Numbered from the stretch's first letter, positions 33,573 through 45,555 are shown. The stretch: DNA of 64,000 nt from Chloranthus sessilifolius (GCA_021018995.1 CM037588.1:88758765-88822764); one strand, 5' to 3'. Notes: generated by a model not told the origin, from the letters alone. Numbers and translations: made by a program.

Positions 33573-34056
33573 GAGACCCCCAATTACCATTGGAGGGATC
33601 GAAATTCTGAGCAGTTTTTCAGAGATCAGAGCTTACAGCGAGATTCCATTTCCCTCCTTTAGCCCAACTATAGTTGGCTAAATCCCTAGGAGCAGCAAGG
33701 AGTGAGTTAGATCTGTAATTGGGTAAGGTTAAGAGTGTTGTTGGGGTTAATTACTGCATAGACTATAGATCTAAGAGCATTCCATTGTAAGAGTGACCTT
33801 GGTTGCAATGTAAATATTGTTTTCAATATTTTAATTAGATCTAAAGCTCTTTTGAGTCCTTTTGGTGCTCGATCAGATTTGTGTAGAGGAGTTGCTTGAT
33901 CAGCTCACCCACATAACTGGTAGACTTCTTGGATGTCATCTGAATTCCCTGGATCTGATATCCTTGTAATTTCCTGTGTCTGTGACCTAGAAATTGCAGC
34001 ATCCGTAGTGGTTTTAATTGTTCTAAATGAGGCTCTGGCTTTGTAGGAGATCTCTA

Positions 34057-34209
34057 GGATGGACTGTGACCATTAAAGTGGACAGATCATAACCTTAAGG
34101 TAAATCTGAGCTCAGGCCTTAATTGGATTTATCTGTTGCAATCCATGGATTCGATAAAGCCTATAGGATGGTCTGTGACCATTAAAGTGGACAGATCATA
34201 GCCTTAAGG
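34057..34209 (+). repeat. Two stem-loop-like motifs in Athila 2 R/U5
   Basis: Copies at 34057-34100 and 34166-34209 (starts 109 apart): CTGTGACC, middle ATTAAAGTGGACA, then GATCATAG. The 3' LTR copies start at 44897 and 45006, also 109 apart. Related to the three copies in Athila 1; one stem position is G-U there and G-C here. Confidence 0.78.
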
Positions 34210-34725
34210 CCAGGTGGATCCTGTGATTTGAAGTGGAATTTATACCCTGCAGCTGTGCTTGCGGACAGTGCCTGTGGCCAGCTGAGGGACTTGTGTGCTT
34301 TTGAACCCCTGTAATATGCTTAGCTCAACCTGATTGCAGTGAAGACAATCTCCAAGCTGTTCTTCTCCATTTTTTGAGTTTTTAAACCATTCCATCTGCA
34401 AGACCTGAGGGTCCAGATTCAATCCAAAACAATCTACATTTTATTTGTAGTTTAGTTTAAGTGACAACTCATTTCAAAACTCTCCCCTGTCTTTTAACTA
34501 AAGTAGAGATAGCTAGGGTGTTAGATCTCTCACAGATCTGCAAATTTATCCTATTTCTAACCAGCCTCCCTATGGACATTCCCTTACTCACCATTCTTTT
34601 AGAGCTTGCTACAAAGGACCTTGTATCTTGCAAGTCTAGGATATCTCAGATGTGCTGAATCCATCTCTATTTTCTCCTAATTTTTACATCATAAATAAGC
34701 ACATTAGAAATCCCTAACAAGTTTT

Positions 34726-34743
34726 TGGCGCCGCTGTCAGGGA
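34726..34743 (+). other. Primer-binding site of Athila 2 (tRNA-Asp type)
   Basis: TGGCGCCGCTGTCAGGGA a few bases after the LTR end, close to the Athila consensus TGGCGCCGTTGCCGGGGA. Confidence 0.85.
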
Positions 34744-35030
34744 GGCATTTTAGAAATTGATAGAACTAAGTTTTGATCATAGATTTATTGTTTTTGTTTG
34801 ATTTTACTAACTGCATTTGTGAGTTTTGCTATTTTTCAGTATTTTTTTTGTGTCCATTTCACCAGATCTGAGAACAGAATGAGAGGAGAGCTGTGTTGAA
34901 GGCTGCTCTATAGTTTGCATCCCTTTCCCCTTGTTTATTTTCTGATCTATTAATTTTTTAGATTAGTTAATCAATTGTGTGTTCCTATTTGTTGTGAGGA
35001 TTTACTCTACATTCAGTTGTGGGTGTTGTA

Positions 35031-36640
35031 TGTTTGGTAGGAGAACTCTTCAACCTGAGATTATTCCACTAAATCCAGAGGTTGAAAGACTTCTCAGAAC
35101 CAGACCAACTACATCCACAGCTGTTGAATTTGAATCTGTCGAAATGGGTGAGTAGCAGTAGCCTCAAATTCTCAAGGAATTCAATGCACCAGGGATCTAC
35201 AATTCCCCCTTTTGCATTCAGTTCCCTACTGCTCAAGGAAACTATGAGATCAAATCGTCCGCCATTCAAATGTTTCCCTCATTTCATGCCCTGACCACGG
35301 AGGATCCTTATAAGCATATAGACGAATTATTAGGACTGTGCACCACCTTCAACATCACAGGTTTGGGGGAGGAGGCCACCAGGATGAGACTTTTTCCTTT
35401 TTCATTAAAGGACAGAGCCAGGACCTGGTTATCTCTGCTTCCTCCTAACAGTATACAGTCCTGGAGTGATCTCCAATGTCAGTTTTTGGCCAAATTCTTT
35501 CCTATGTCAAAGACCAGTCATTTGAGGAAGGGTATCATCTCTTTTACCTAAGATCCAAGTGAAGACTTTCATCAATCCTAGGAGAGATTTAAAGAACTCC
35601 TCAAGAAATGCCCCCACCATCAAATCCCTGAATGGCAACCGGTTCAAAGCTTTTAGCAGGGAATTGATTCAAAGAGCAGGGACATGATAGATGCCTCTGT
35701 GGAGGCACTTATCTTCATAAAACTGCTGAGGAGGTGTGGGAGCTCTTTGACATCATCAGTGAAAACTCTATGCAAAGGGAAACCTTAGCAAGAGATCTAG
35801 ACCCTTTTAAATTGATGAAAGAGTGTGACCTCAAGAGGAAAGATATATGAAGTGAGTGTGCCATGTGAGTTGGAAAGGAAAGTAGACAGCTTAACTCTGA
35901 AGTTTGATAGGCTGATGGGAGCAATGCAGTCACCTGTGGCTCCTAGAGTGGAGGAGGCATGTGCTATATGCCAGTCCCCTGCTCATTCCCTAGATGAATG
36001 CCCATCAGCTGCCCAATTTCCTCATTTCATAACAAAACATGTGGCTACAACTCAAGCCTATGGGAAGCAGCCTGCTGCTGGGTATCAATGGAGAAACCAC
36101 CCCAATTTGAGGTGGAGACAAGATGGATACCCATAGCAGCCCAGCAGCAAAATGACAGCCCATGCCCTTTATGCCCCAAGACCTCAATATAAGCAAACCA
36201 TGGCCCAACCTGTAGCTCCTCCTGTGTAGCAAGCTACACCTACTCCAGCTGTGAAAGCACCATCTTTTGAGGAACAAGTTCTATCTTCATTGCAGAACTT
36301 GAACACCTTAACCCAAACTATGCACTCTCACAACCAGAGCATCAAAAAGATAGAGGACCAGCTTGGTCAGCTGTCTGATGCCCTGACTAGGAGAGGAGGA
36401 AGGTTACCTAGCCAACCACAGGAGAATCCATGAAGACAGTTTGTAGTGGGTGATGTTTCCTCCACCTATGAGGAAGCCAAATCTATGACAACTTTGAGGA
36501 GTGGTAGGCTAGTGGACAATCAAGTGGGTTGTGAACCTGTGAGAAGTTTGAAGGAAGATAATGGAAGGAGTTTTCCAAGAACACAACAGAGGCCACCAGT
36601 GGTGGACCTGCAGGAACAACCCAGTGTGAATAAATAGGAT
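35031..36640 (+). pseudogene. Athila 2 gag region
   Basis: Motifs in order: LRTRPTTSTAVEFE (about 35090), the capsid stretch TEDPYKHIDELLGLCTTFNI (about 35295) and FSLKDRARTWLSLLPPNSI, and the zinc knuckle CAICQSPAHSLDEC near 35960-36001 (C-x2-C-x4-H-x4-C). A Gln/Asn-rich part with LNTLTQTMHSHNQSIKKIE follows. Same order as in element 1. Broken. Confidence 0.88.
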
Positions 36641-36688
36641 GACATGGATCCTCAAGGAAAAGAAAAAATCTAAAAGAAAGAAGCCCCT

Positions 36689-37435
36689 TTGGCTAAGGCT
36701 GCAAGTGAGGGAGTACCCCCACACTTGCCATTTCCCAAGGCATTCCAAGGACCTTGCCCTTTTGACAAAGGGCAGAGCAAAATTGAGGAAATGATGGAGA
36801 CCTTCAAACAAGTAAAGATCAATCTGCCTTTAGTTGATGCCATTAAACAAGTCCCAGCCTATGCCAAATTCTTAAAAGACCTATGTACCCATAAAAGACA
36901 GTCCAGGATACACCTATCCAAGAAAGTCTTTTCAGCAGAAAAAGTCAAGCATGTCTTGTCCATTGCAACTCCCCCCAAACTTCAAGACCCTGGACTCCCC
37001 ACCATCCCCTGCATCATTGGGGACCATACTATTGATAAAGCTCTTTTAGATCTGAGAGCCAGTGTAAATTTGCTTCCATATTCAGTATATGAGTAGCTGG
37101 GTTTAGGTAAATTAAAGCCCACACATGTTGTTATATAATTGGTCGACAGATCTGAAAGGAAACCTGTGGGGATAATCGAGGATGTTTTGGTGGGAGTTAA
37201 CAAATTCTTTTATCCTGCTAATTTTTTGGTGATGGATATGGTACCAGGAAGGAATGCCACCTCCATACCTGTGATCCTCGGCAGACCCTTTTTGGCCATA
37301 GCTAACGCTTATATTCAATACAGGTCTGGAATAATGGAAGTGTCATTTGGAAATATGAAGGTCAAGTTGAATGTCTACAACGCAGCCAATCAACCTCATC
37401 CTGATGAGGATTGCTTTTCTCTAGACATAATAGAT
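36689..37435 (+). pseudogene. Athila 2 protease region
   Basis: It begins with a conserved linker (KAFQGPCPFDKGQSKIEEM; KVFSAEKVKHVLSIATPPK), then the domain with IDKALLDLRASVNLLPYSVY at about 37035 and VILGRPFLAIANAYI near 37275. The active-site motif appears as DLRAS, as in element 1, instead of the usual DLGAS. Fossil. Confidence 0.85.
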
Positions 37436-37679
37436 GAGGTTGTGCAAGAAAATGTTAATATGCTGTTGCATGGTAAGGAATGGTCTAATGAGATAGCTGA
37501 AGTATGGAAGGAACCAGAGGTAGAAACGACTTCCCTGAAACTGAGCATGTGCAACTTGTCTCTTTTAGAACAGAACCAGCAAGCTTCATCCATGGAAGCC
37601 TGCCTTGTTGCCTCTTCCACCCCCCTCAAAGACACCCCTATTGCCCTCCCTCATCATTCCCCAGAGGTGGAGTTAAAGC

Positions 37680-38740
37680 AACTCCCATCTGCTTTGAAAT
37701 ATGCCTTTTTAGGAGACAACAACAAATTACCTGTGATAATTTCTTCTTCCCTCACCATTGAGCAGGAAAGAGAACTACTTGCTGTGCTAAAAAGGCATAG
37801 GAGAGCAATAGGATGGACCATTACAGACTTAGGGGCGATTAATCCTGCTGTGTGCATACATAAGATTCATCTTGAGGAAGGTGCCAAACCTTCTCGAGAG
37901 ATGCAGAGGAAACTCAACCCTCACATGCAGGAAGTTGTGATGAAGGAGGTAGTCAAACTCCTTGATGTTGGCATCATATACCCTATCTTGGATTCCCAAT
38001 GGGTGGCACCTACCAAAGTAGTGCCCAAGAAATCTGGCATCACAGTTGTTGAAGCTGATTCAGGGGAGTTGATCCCAACCAGACAGACCACAGGTTGGAG
38101 AGTATGCATCGATTACAGAAAGCTAAATGAAAAAACTAGGAAGGACCACTTTCCACTGCCCTTTATAGACCAAATCTTGGACAAGCTGGCAGGTAAGGCA
38201 TATTATTATTTTCTTGATGGATATTCAGGGTACAATCAGATCCCTGTCTACCCCCAAGATCAAGGAAAAACCACATTCACTTGCCCATTTGGGACCTTCG
38301 CATACAGGAGGATGCCATTTGGGCTGTATAATGCACCTACCACTTTCCAAAGATGCATGTATGCCATTTTTTCTGACATGATTGACAAATTTTTGGAGAT
38401 CTTCATGGATGATTTCTCCATTTATGGAGATGATTTTGGCCAATGCTTACACCATCTCAGTTCTGTGTTGCAGAGATGTGAGGAGACCAACCTGATCCTA
38501 AGCTGGGAAAAGAGTCATTTTATGGTGACTCAAGGTACTGTCCTTGGACATGTGGTCTTCCACAAGGGAATAGAGGTTGATCAAGCTAAGATTGACTTAA
38601 TTTCCCATCTACCCCCTCCCAAAATTGTCAAACAAGTCAGGTCTTTTCTGGGCCATGCCGGGTTCTATAGGCGATTCATTAAGGACTTTAGCAAAATCAC
38701 CAAACCTCTGAGCCACCTGTTGTGCTAAGAGGTACCCTTT
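37680..38740 (+). pseudogene. Athila 2 reverse transcriptase region
   Basis: HKIHLEEGAKPSREMQRKL (about 37858), WRVCIDYRKLNEKTRKD (about 38096), FLDGYSGYNQIPVYPQDQ (about 38212), MPFGLYNAPTTFQRCM and the catalytic FMDDFSIYGDDF (about 38404), then GFYRRFIKDFSKITKPL. One long frame still covers 37139-38728, so this is the best-preserved pol segment in the window. Confidence 0.95.
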
Positions 38741-38759
38741 GAGTTCAATGATGATTGCC

Positions 38760-39240
38760 TGGCTGCTTTTGAGTAGCTGAAAACTTGCTTGACTACAGCC
38801 CCGATTCTACAAGCCCCTGATTTCTCTTTACCATTTGAGCTGATGTGTGATGCATCAGACTTTTCTATGGGGGCTGTTTTGGGACAACGAAGAGACAAGG
38901 CACCATGTGTGGTGGCATATGCTAGTAAATAAATGGTCGATGCTCAATTAAATTACACCATGACTGAGAAGGAGATGTTAGCCATTGTCTTTGCTTTAGA
39001 AAAATTCAGATCTTATGTGTTGGGCTCCAAAATCACTGTATTCACTGACCACTCAGCCTTGAAATACCTCTTGTCTAAGAAGGATGCCAAAGTAAGATTA
39101 ATCAGATAGATTCTCCTTTTACAGGAATTTCATTTGGAGATCAAAGACAAGAAGGGAGTGGAGAATGTGGTTGCTGATCATCTATCAAGGATCCAAGTTG
39201 CAGAAACAGAGAGCCTACCCATCAATGATTCTTTTCCAGA
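38760..39240 (+). pseudogene. Athila 2 RNase H region
   Basis: LMCDASDFSMGAVL (about 38842), NYTMTEKEMLAIVFALEKF (about 38950), FTDHSALKYLLSKKDAK (about 39040) and [10 protein letters not shown] (about 39170): the D-E-D-D set of retroelement RNase H. Broken. Confidence 0.9.
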
Positions 39241-39259
39241 TGAGAAGTTGTTTGCCGTG

Positions 39260-40558
39260 GAGATCAATATGCCTTGGTTTGCTAATATCGTGAACTACCT
39301 TGCTGTGAAAAGGATCCCCCCACATTGGAATAAGAATGATAGAAACTTATTTTTCTCTCACATCAAACACTATATATGGGAGGATCCTTACCTTTTTAAG
39401 CTTTGTTCAGACTAAGTAATTCGAAGATGTGTATCGGAGATAGAGTTCCACCACATTTTAACCATGAGTCATGAACAGGCTTGTGGGGGCCACTTCAGTG
39501 GTAACAAGACTGCCGCAAAGGTGCTTCAGAGTGGTTTCTATTGGCCTACTCTATTCAGAGATGCCCGACAGGATTGCAAAGCTTGCCCTCGATGCTAGCA
39601 GATGGGAAGTATTACTAAGAGAAATTCCATGCCTTTGCACCCCATACTGGTGGTCGAATTATTTGATGTCTGGGGTATTGATTTTATGGGACCATTCCCC
39701 CCTCCTGTGGTTATAACTTTATCCTTGTAGTTGTGGATTACATATCCAAATGGGTAAAAGCCATAGCTACAAGGACAAGCGGCGACAAAGTTGTCATTAG
39801 ATTCCTCAAAGACAACATCTTCTCCAGGTTTGGCATTCCCAAAGCCATCATCAATGATGGGGGAAGCCACTTCTATAATAAACCTTTTGATAAGCTGTTG
39901 GAAAAGTACTCTGTGACCCACAGCATAGCCACTCCCTACCACCCACAAACAAGTGGACAAGTAGAGATTTCCAACAGAGAAATCAAACACATTTTAGAGA
40001 AGACTGTGCGAAGTGATAGGAGGGACTGGTCCATGAAATTTACAGATGCCCTATGGGCTTATAGGACTGCCTATAAGACCCCCATAGGTATGTCCCCATT
40101 CAGACTAGTTTTTGGCAAGGCATGCCATTTGCCTGTTGAATTGGAACACAAAGCATACTGGGCTATTAAAGCAATAAATTCTGATTTCAACTCTACTAGT
40201 ATACACAGGAAATTGTAGATAGCTAAGTTGGAGGAGCTCAGATTGGAAGCATACGCCAATGCTCAGATCTACAAAGAAAAGACCAAAGCCTTCCATGATA
40301 GATTTGCTACGGAAAGAATTCAAACCCAATGATAAGGTGTGGATGTTCAAATCTAGATTAAAATTCTTTCCAGGTAAGTTGCAGTCCAGATGTGATGGGC
40401 CCTTCATAGTTGTACATGTTTCCCCATTTGGAGTTGTTGAAGTCAGGGACCCTATAGATGGTAGAGTAATGAAGGTCAATGGCCAGAGGCTCAAACTGTG
40501 TGTGGACAAGATTTGTGAGCCCGAGGAGAGCATTGATCTTCAAGACCCTCCAGGTTGA
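39260..40558 (+). pseudogene. Athila 2 integrase region
   Basis: Zinc-binding HEQACGGHFSGNK (about 39470), core [11 protein letters not shown] (about 39664), [26 protein letters not shown] (about 39850) and [17 protein letters not shown] (about 39940) with the D-D-E residues, and the C-terminal part FKPNDKVWMFKSRLKFFPGK (about 40320). No chromodomain. Broken. Confidence 0.92.
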
Positions 40559-40689
40559 TAGCTGACTTTGGCTTGTATCATATGTAATATACGTTATTTA
40601 TTTGTATCAACAAAGTAACGACTGGCTTAGCAAGAAAATTTTCAGGGTGCTGAAACTGAGCCCTACACTTATTTATCCAACTTTTGGCT

Positions 40690-41015
40690 TTTAGAAACCT
40701 TTCGATAAGACGGCTGATGATTTCGATAGGATTCTGGACAGGGCACTGAGCCTTGACGATAGGTGAAACTAACCCCTCGATAGGTTAAAAAATGGCAACA
40801 GACACTGTTCGATAGGTTCTGGGTACCTATCGAAACTATCGAAATGACAAATTGCGTGAAATTCCAACCTATCGAAAGGAAGTTTCCACCTGTCGAGAAC
40901 CTATCGAATGATACCTTTTGTAAGCTTTGATTGCGAAGCCTTCGATAGGACACATCAACCTATCGCCACCATTCTCATCATCCTATCGAAATCATAGTTC
41001 ACACCCTTATCGATA
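40690..41015. repeat. CCTATCGAA / TTCGATAGG array downstream of Athila 2 integrase
   Basis: About 12-13 copies in 325 bases, on both strands, for example ACCTATCGAAACTATCGAA near 40830 and CTTCGATAGGAC near 40940. Same word as the LTR array of this element. It ends about 320 bases before the ATG at 41329. Confidence 0.9.
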
Positions 41016-41328
41016 AAGTAATCTTGTCTTGTGCACCTCCCAAATTCCAAACCCCATCCCCGTGCTTTAGCATTTATGGCGCATGCCGCCTTAACTTAAT
41101 CTTGCCTCCTAAATTTTGTACATCATGCAGTCCACGCTCCATTTCCCACCCAGCGACCACCACTCCCTGTATTCGCGCTTTTCATTTTTTAATTCCCACG
41201 CCTCGACGACTGCGACACTTTTATTGCATCATTTCATATTTCGACACCCATGCACCTTAAATATTTGCTCCGTCCATTCCTTCCACATCCATTCCACCCT
41301 AACCTTCCCAACTCTTCCAGCCCCACTC

Positions 41329-41690
41329 ATGGACGACGACAAACCTCCAGAGTTACCTATCAAGTTCTTCCCAGTCTGGCCACCACCACCTCCACCAGTC
41401 GAGCCTGATCCTCTTAAATTTCTCTGGGATGAATATGACGAGGTCCAGAAAATCCTCACCAAGGAGAAAAAGAAAAACCTATAGAGGGAGAAGAAGAGGT
41501 AGAAGACAGCACTGGCTGCTTCCCCCTTGTCATCCTCATCCTCATCCACCACTCCACCACCAACCCCCTGATCCCACTCTTTTTCCTTTTCTTCCCCCCC
41601 CCTGGCTTGCACTTCCTCTTCCACCTGACGCAGGCTGAGGATATCCCTGAGCCTAGAGGGACATTTTTTCTTCTCCATAGGATATGATTG
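41329..41690 (+). pseudogene. Reduced third-ORF region of Athila 2
   Basis: A short frame from ATG 41329 (MDDDKPPELPIKFFPVWPPP, then DEYDEVQKILTKEKKK) is followed by Ser/Pro-rich coding-like text to about 41690. It holds the place of the third ORF of Athila 1, but the domain with PRLVxLFYQN is absent, so either most of it was lost or this family never had it. The opposite strand gives Gly-rich shadow frames. Confidence 0.45.
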
Positions 41691-41699
41691 TCCACATGA

Positions 41700-43379
41700 C
41701 TGTTTTACGATTATTTATAATAAAATGTATTGTGCATTTCACTTGTTGTTTCTCAATTTATTTCTTGTTCAATTTTTTTCTCTCTGGATGTCTACACAAC
41801 TAAACCCATTCAGCTCGAAATAGTGGGGACACTGTTTAGTTTAGGTTTGGGGGTGTGGCATGTATGCCAATAAACCAGCTAATTTTAGTGCAGCCAAGTT
41901 AAAAAGGAATAATCGAAAAGAGAATGAATTCACCTCATAATTGTTGATTAAGAAAAATTTCAAATAACCATTTGCAACGGGAGTAAGCTGATGTTTTAAC
42001 ATTTTTCATAAAGAAAATGTCAAAGATTTTTTGTAGGAAGTTCTTCATGTATGATAAGCCAATAACGAGAAGAGACTGTGAAGATCCTCTTCAAAAATTG
42101 GATGGAAGGCCATACCCAGTGAGAATTGGGCCTAATAAACTTCTTTGAAGAGTGGCTTGGCAATTCATTCCGCCTTGAGGACTGACTGGACCTAATCTGG
42201 ATCACTAGAAGTTAGGCAAATCTGAGTTGAAACAACTTGACAACACTCAGAACATGGAAGACATGAAGTAAGGCCATCTCTTGGACAGTTTGGGCCTAAA
42301 ATTCCCCACCATTGAACTGCCCTTGATGCACACCACTTGAGCCTTAAAAGCCCTAATTTTCTTTGATGAAAACCAGAAAGTCTAAAACCAAAACCTCTTG
42401 ACCTATTTCATTTCACCCTCAATCTGAGAAATCAGGAAGAGGAAGGACGAGAAAGGTTAGAGGAGCAAGTTCCTAAATCAGGTTGAAAGAAAGAAAAAAA
42501 TGCAGTTGGTGGTAGTTGTGGCACTATATAAAAAAAACAAAAAAAAAAAAACTGGAAAAAAGAGAAGAAGCTGGCCACTTTGGCTCTAAAAATTCAAAAA
42601 GTAGATGGAAGTGTGCTGAATAAAAGGTGAAGTCAAAATCACCTCCTAGCCTCTACTGATTTCTCAATTTCGAACTATGTTGTCCCTTCTTATTCCTCCA
42701 CAAACCTCATCCCTAAGCCATAGTACAACCTAATAAAAAAGACCTTACTGATCTAAAAGTGGATTGAGCTATCATGTGGAGATGAGAATCTGCTTAATCT
42801 ATGGTAAAAATGAGCTGGAAAAGTCAGAAATTCAGGCAATGCCTATGCTCCTACTTGCAGTCTTATTTGAGGGTTGTAACTGCTCTTGAGCTGAGTGATA
42901 TGATTTACCACTTTTCTCTGTACTGATGAGTGAACAGCCCTGATGAGACTTGGGTCTGAAATCTAGATTGAAGGGGGAAGTATCTAAGTAGGATCCTTAA
43001 ATCGATGGTGAGCTATGCACAAAACTTCAGAAGCAATGCCTGGACATAAACTGAGTGATGATGGAGAGATTTCAGCAAACTTTCATGTTTCCAAATGGAT
43101 GTTTTTTTCTATTGAATTTCCCTTAATGAATGGGCATGATTTGCATTTATTTGATTTGCTTAAATTATGCTTTAACAGGTTGCACTATTATTAACTAAGT
43201 TTATTGGAGAAGTTTGTGGGTATCTTCACTGAAAACCCTCAGGAGACTTCACTCCTCCACTAGGGATCACCTAGGGGTTTAAAAGCCTTGGTGCATGTGC
43301 TAAATGCATCCGTGCTCCCTACGAAAGTGGCATTTTATTTTTCTTTGAATTCTCCTTTGCTCAGGGACTAGCAAAGCGT
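41700..43379 (+). other. 3' non-coding region of Athila 2
   Basis: About 1.7 kb with no coding sequence. It aligns by eye with 14784-16455 of Athila 1: GGAAGGCCATACC, CTAGAAGTTAGGCA, TTGAAACAACTTGACA and CACTAGGGATCACC. An A-rich run lies near 42530-42550. Confidence 0.7.
41843..41855 (+). other. Internal polypurine-like tract, Athila 2
   Basis: AGGTTTGGGGGTG preceded by GGGGACACTGTTTAGTTT, about 1.54 kb before the 3' LTR. It is closer to the standard Athila tract than the terminal copy at 43380-43392. Confidence 0.6.
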
Positions 43380-43392
43380 AGGTTTGGGAATG
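43380..43392 (+). other. 3' polypurine tract of Athila 2
   Basis: AGGTTTGGGAATG, ending directly before the TG of the 3' LTR. Confidence 0.65.
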
Positions 43393-45555
43393 TGTTAAGT
43401 GGTGAAAAATGCCACTTTTCACTCACCCTTTAACCTGACCTTTCATGGACCTCCAAGCACACTAATAAGCCTCTGTTGAGTGCATTTGTAGATAGTAGGG
43501 AAATCTGGTAATAATGCAGCAAACCACTTAAGAATGCCCACAAAGAAGTCAGCTCTCAGCACCATGCAGACCCAGTAACAGAACAAGGAGAAAGAAGTGA
43601 AGATAGGTCCAAAACATCCTATCAAGAGGATGCCAGAAGACTTCGATAGGAGCTGAGGATTAAAAGGAAAGAATTCGTGCAGTTGGAGAAGGGTTCGATA
43701 GGATCAGAAGGCAGAAGAAGGATTAAGTCGCAGGGATTGAGGAGTTCGATAGGATTTCAGAACCTATCGAGCAAAGAAAGGAAAGAAGAAACCATCCTGT
43801 CGAAAACTGGCCCGAAGTGTCAAAGGAACCTATCAAACGGATCTGAGAACCTAGCGAAAGGATTAAAATGCTCAATTCCAACCTATCGAAGGCTCCTTGA
43901 ACCTATCGAAATGAAGATGTTGAAACTGAACCTATCGAAGGATGCTTAAGCCTTTCGATAGGAATGGGAGCCAACCTATCGGGATGACGGCACATAGAGC
44001 TGAACCTATCGAAGAGGGCCACTGGACCTATCGAACTACTCAATCAACCTATCAAATACTCCAGATAGTGGGCTAAGAACCCTGAGGCTTCAAAGAGAGA
44101 ACTCATCCTATCGGTACCTATCGGAGAGACCAAGGAACCTATCAAAAGAAACTACAAGCTCACATTGAACCTGTCAGAAGATTCTCCAACCTGTCGAAAT
44201 CGTGTGCTGAACTTCTCAGAAACTATGCTAGGCACACGCTGAGACTTGGTGACCTGTCGCATGCAAACAGAGGAAGTGTGGTGATTGGTGCGATGTTTTA
44301 GAAGATGCCCTAGAAAGCCCTAACCGACCCATGTGCTTTAACAGAACTCTAACAAACTCTGACAACCTTCTAGAAGGGATTTTTGGTGGGAAAAATAGAG
44401 GAGATATATATTGAGACCACCAATTACCATTGGGGGGATCGAAATTCTGAGCAATTTTCTAAAGATCGGAGCTTGCAACGAGATTCCATTTCCCTCCTTT
44501 AGCCCAACTATGGTTGGCTAAATTCCTAGGAGCAGCAAGGAGTGAGTTAGATCTGTAATTGGGTAAGGTTAAGAGTGTTGCTGGGGTTAATAACTGCAGA
44601 GACTACAAATCTGAGAGCATTCCATTGTAAGAGTGACCTTATTTGCAATGTAAATGTTGTTTCCAATGTTTTAATTAGATCTAAAGCTCTTTTTATGCCT
44701 TTTGGTGCTCGATCGAATTTGTGTAGAGGAGTTGCTTGATCATCTCACCCACTTAACTGGTAGACCTCTTGGATGTCATCTGAATTCCTTGGATCTAATA
44801 TCCCTGGAATTTCCTGCGTCTGTGACCTGGAAATTGCAGCATCTGTAGTGGTTTTAATTGTTCTAATTGAGGCTCTGGTTTTGTAGGAGATCTCTAGGAT
44901 GGTCTGTGACCATTAAAGTGGACAGATCATAACCTTAAGGTGAATCTGAGCTCAGGCCTTAATTGGATTTATCTGCTGCAATCCATGAATTTGGTAAAGC
45001 CTTTAGGATGGTCTGTGACAATTAAAGTGGACAAATCATAGCCTTAAGGCCAGGTGGATCCTATGATTTGAAGTGGAATTTATACCCTACAACTGTGCTT
45101 GCAGACAGTGCATGTGGCCAGCTGAGGGACTTGTGTGCTTTTGAACCCCTGTAATATGCTTAGCTCAACCTGATTGTAGTGAAGACAATCTCCAAGCTGT
45201 TCTTCTCCATTTTCTGAGTTTTTAAACCATTCCATCTGCAAGATCTGAGGCTCTAGATTCAATCCAAAACAATCTGCATTTTATTGGTGTTTTTTTTTAA
45301 GTGACAACTCATTTCAAAACTCTCCCCTGTCTTTTAACTAAAGTAGAGATAGCTAGGGTGTCAGATCTCTCACAGATCTGGAGATTTATCCTATTTCTAA
45401 CCAGCCTCCCTATGGGCATTCCCTTACCATTCTTTTAAAGCTTGCTACAAAGGACTTTGTATCTTGCAGGTCTAGGATATATCAGATGTGCTGAATCCAT
45501 CTCTATTTTCTCCTAATTTTTACATCATAAATCAACACACTAGAAATCCCCAACA
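43393..45555 (+). repeat. 3' LTR of Athila element 2
   Basis: About 2.16 kb, TGTTAAGTGGTG to CCCCAACA. Pairs with 32553-34719. Carries the CCTATCGAA array (about 43620-44210), the TATA-like box near 44405, and stem-loop-like motifs at 44897 and 45006. Confidence 0.93.

Larger units (their letters stand above)
32553..34719 (+). repeat. 5' LTR of Athila element 2
   Basis: About 2.17 kb, TGTTAAGTGGTGAAAAATGCC to CCCTAACA. Contains the CCTATCGAA array (32771-33360), the TATA-like CTATATATT at 33564-33572, and the two stem-loop-like motifs at 34057 and 34166. Confidence 0.93.
32553..45555 (+). mobile_element. Athila-type Ty3/Gypsy retrotransposon, element 2 (fossil), nested in the Tat element
   Basis: 13.0 kb with LTRs 32553-34719 and 43393-45555, tRNA-Asp-type primer site, gag, protease, reverse transcriptase, RNase H, integrase, a reduced third-ORF region and a polypurine tract. 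Flanked by a perfect 5-bp duplication CGCGT. By eye the first roughly 260 bases of the LTRs are about 94 percent identical, so it is the youngest large insertion here. The layout is complete; the genes carry several breaks. Confidence 0.95.

Noticed and set aside
41229-41678. Minus-strand Gly-rich frame with a Phe-rich hydrophobic run
   Set aside because: Antisense of the Pro/Lys-rich third-ORF stub of Athila 2; the apparent membrane segment is the complement of Lys codons.
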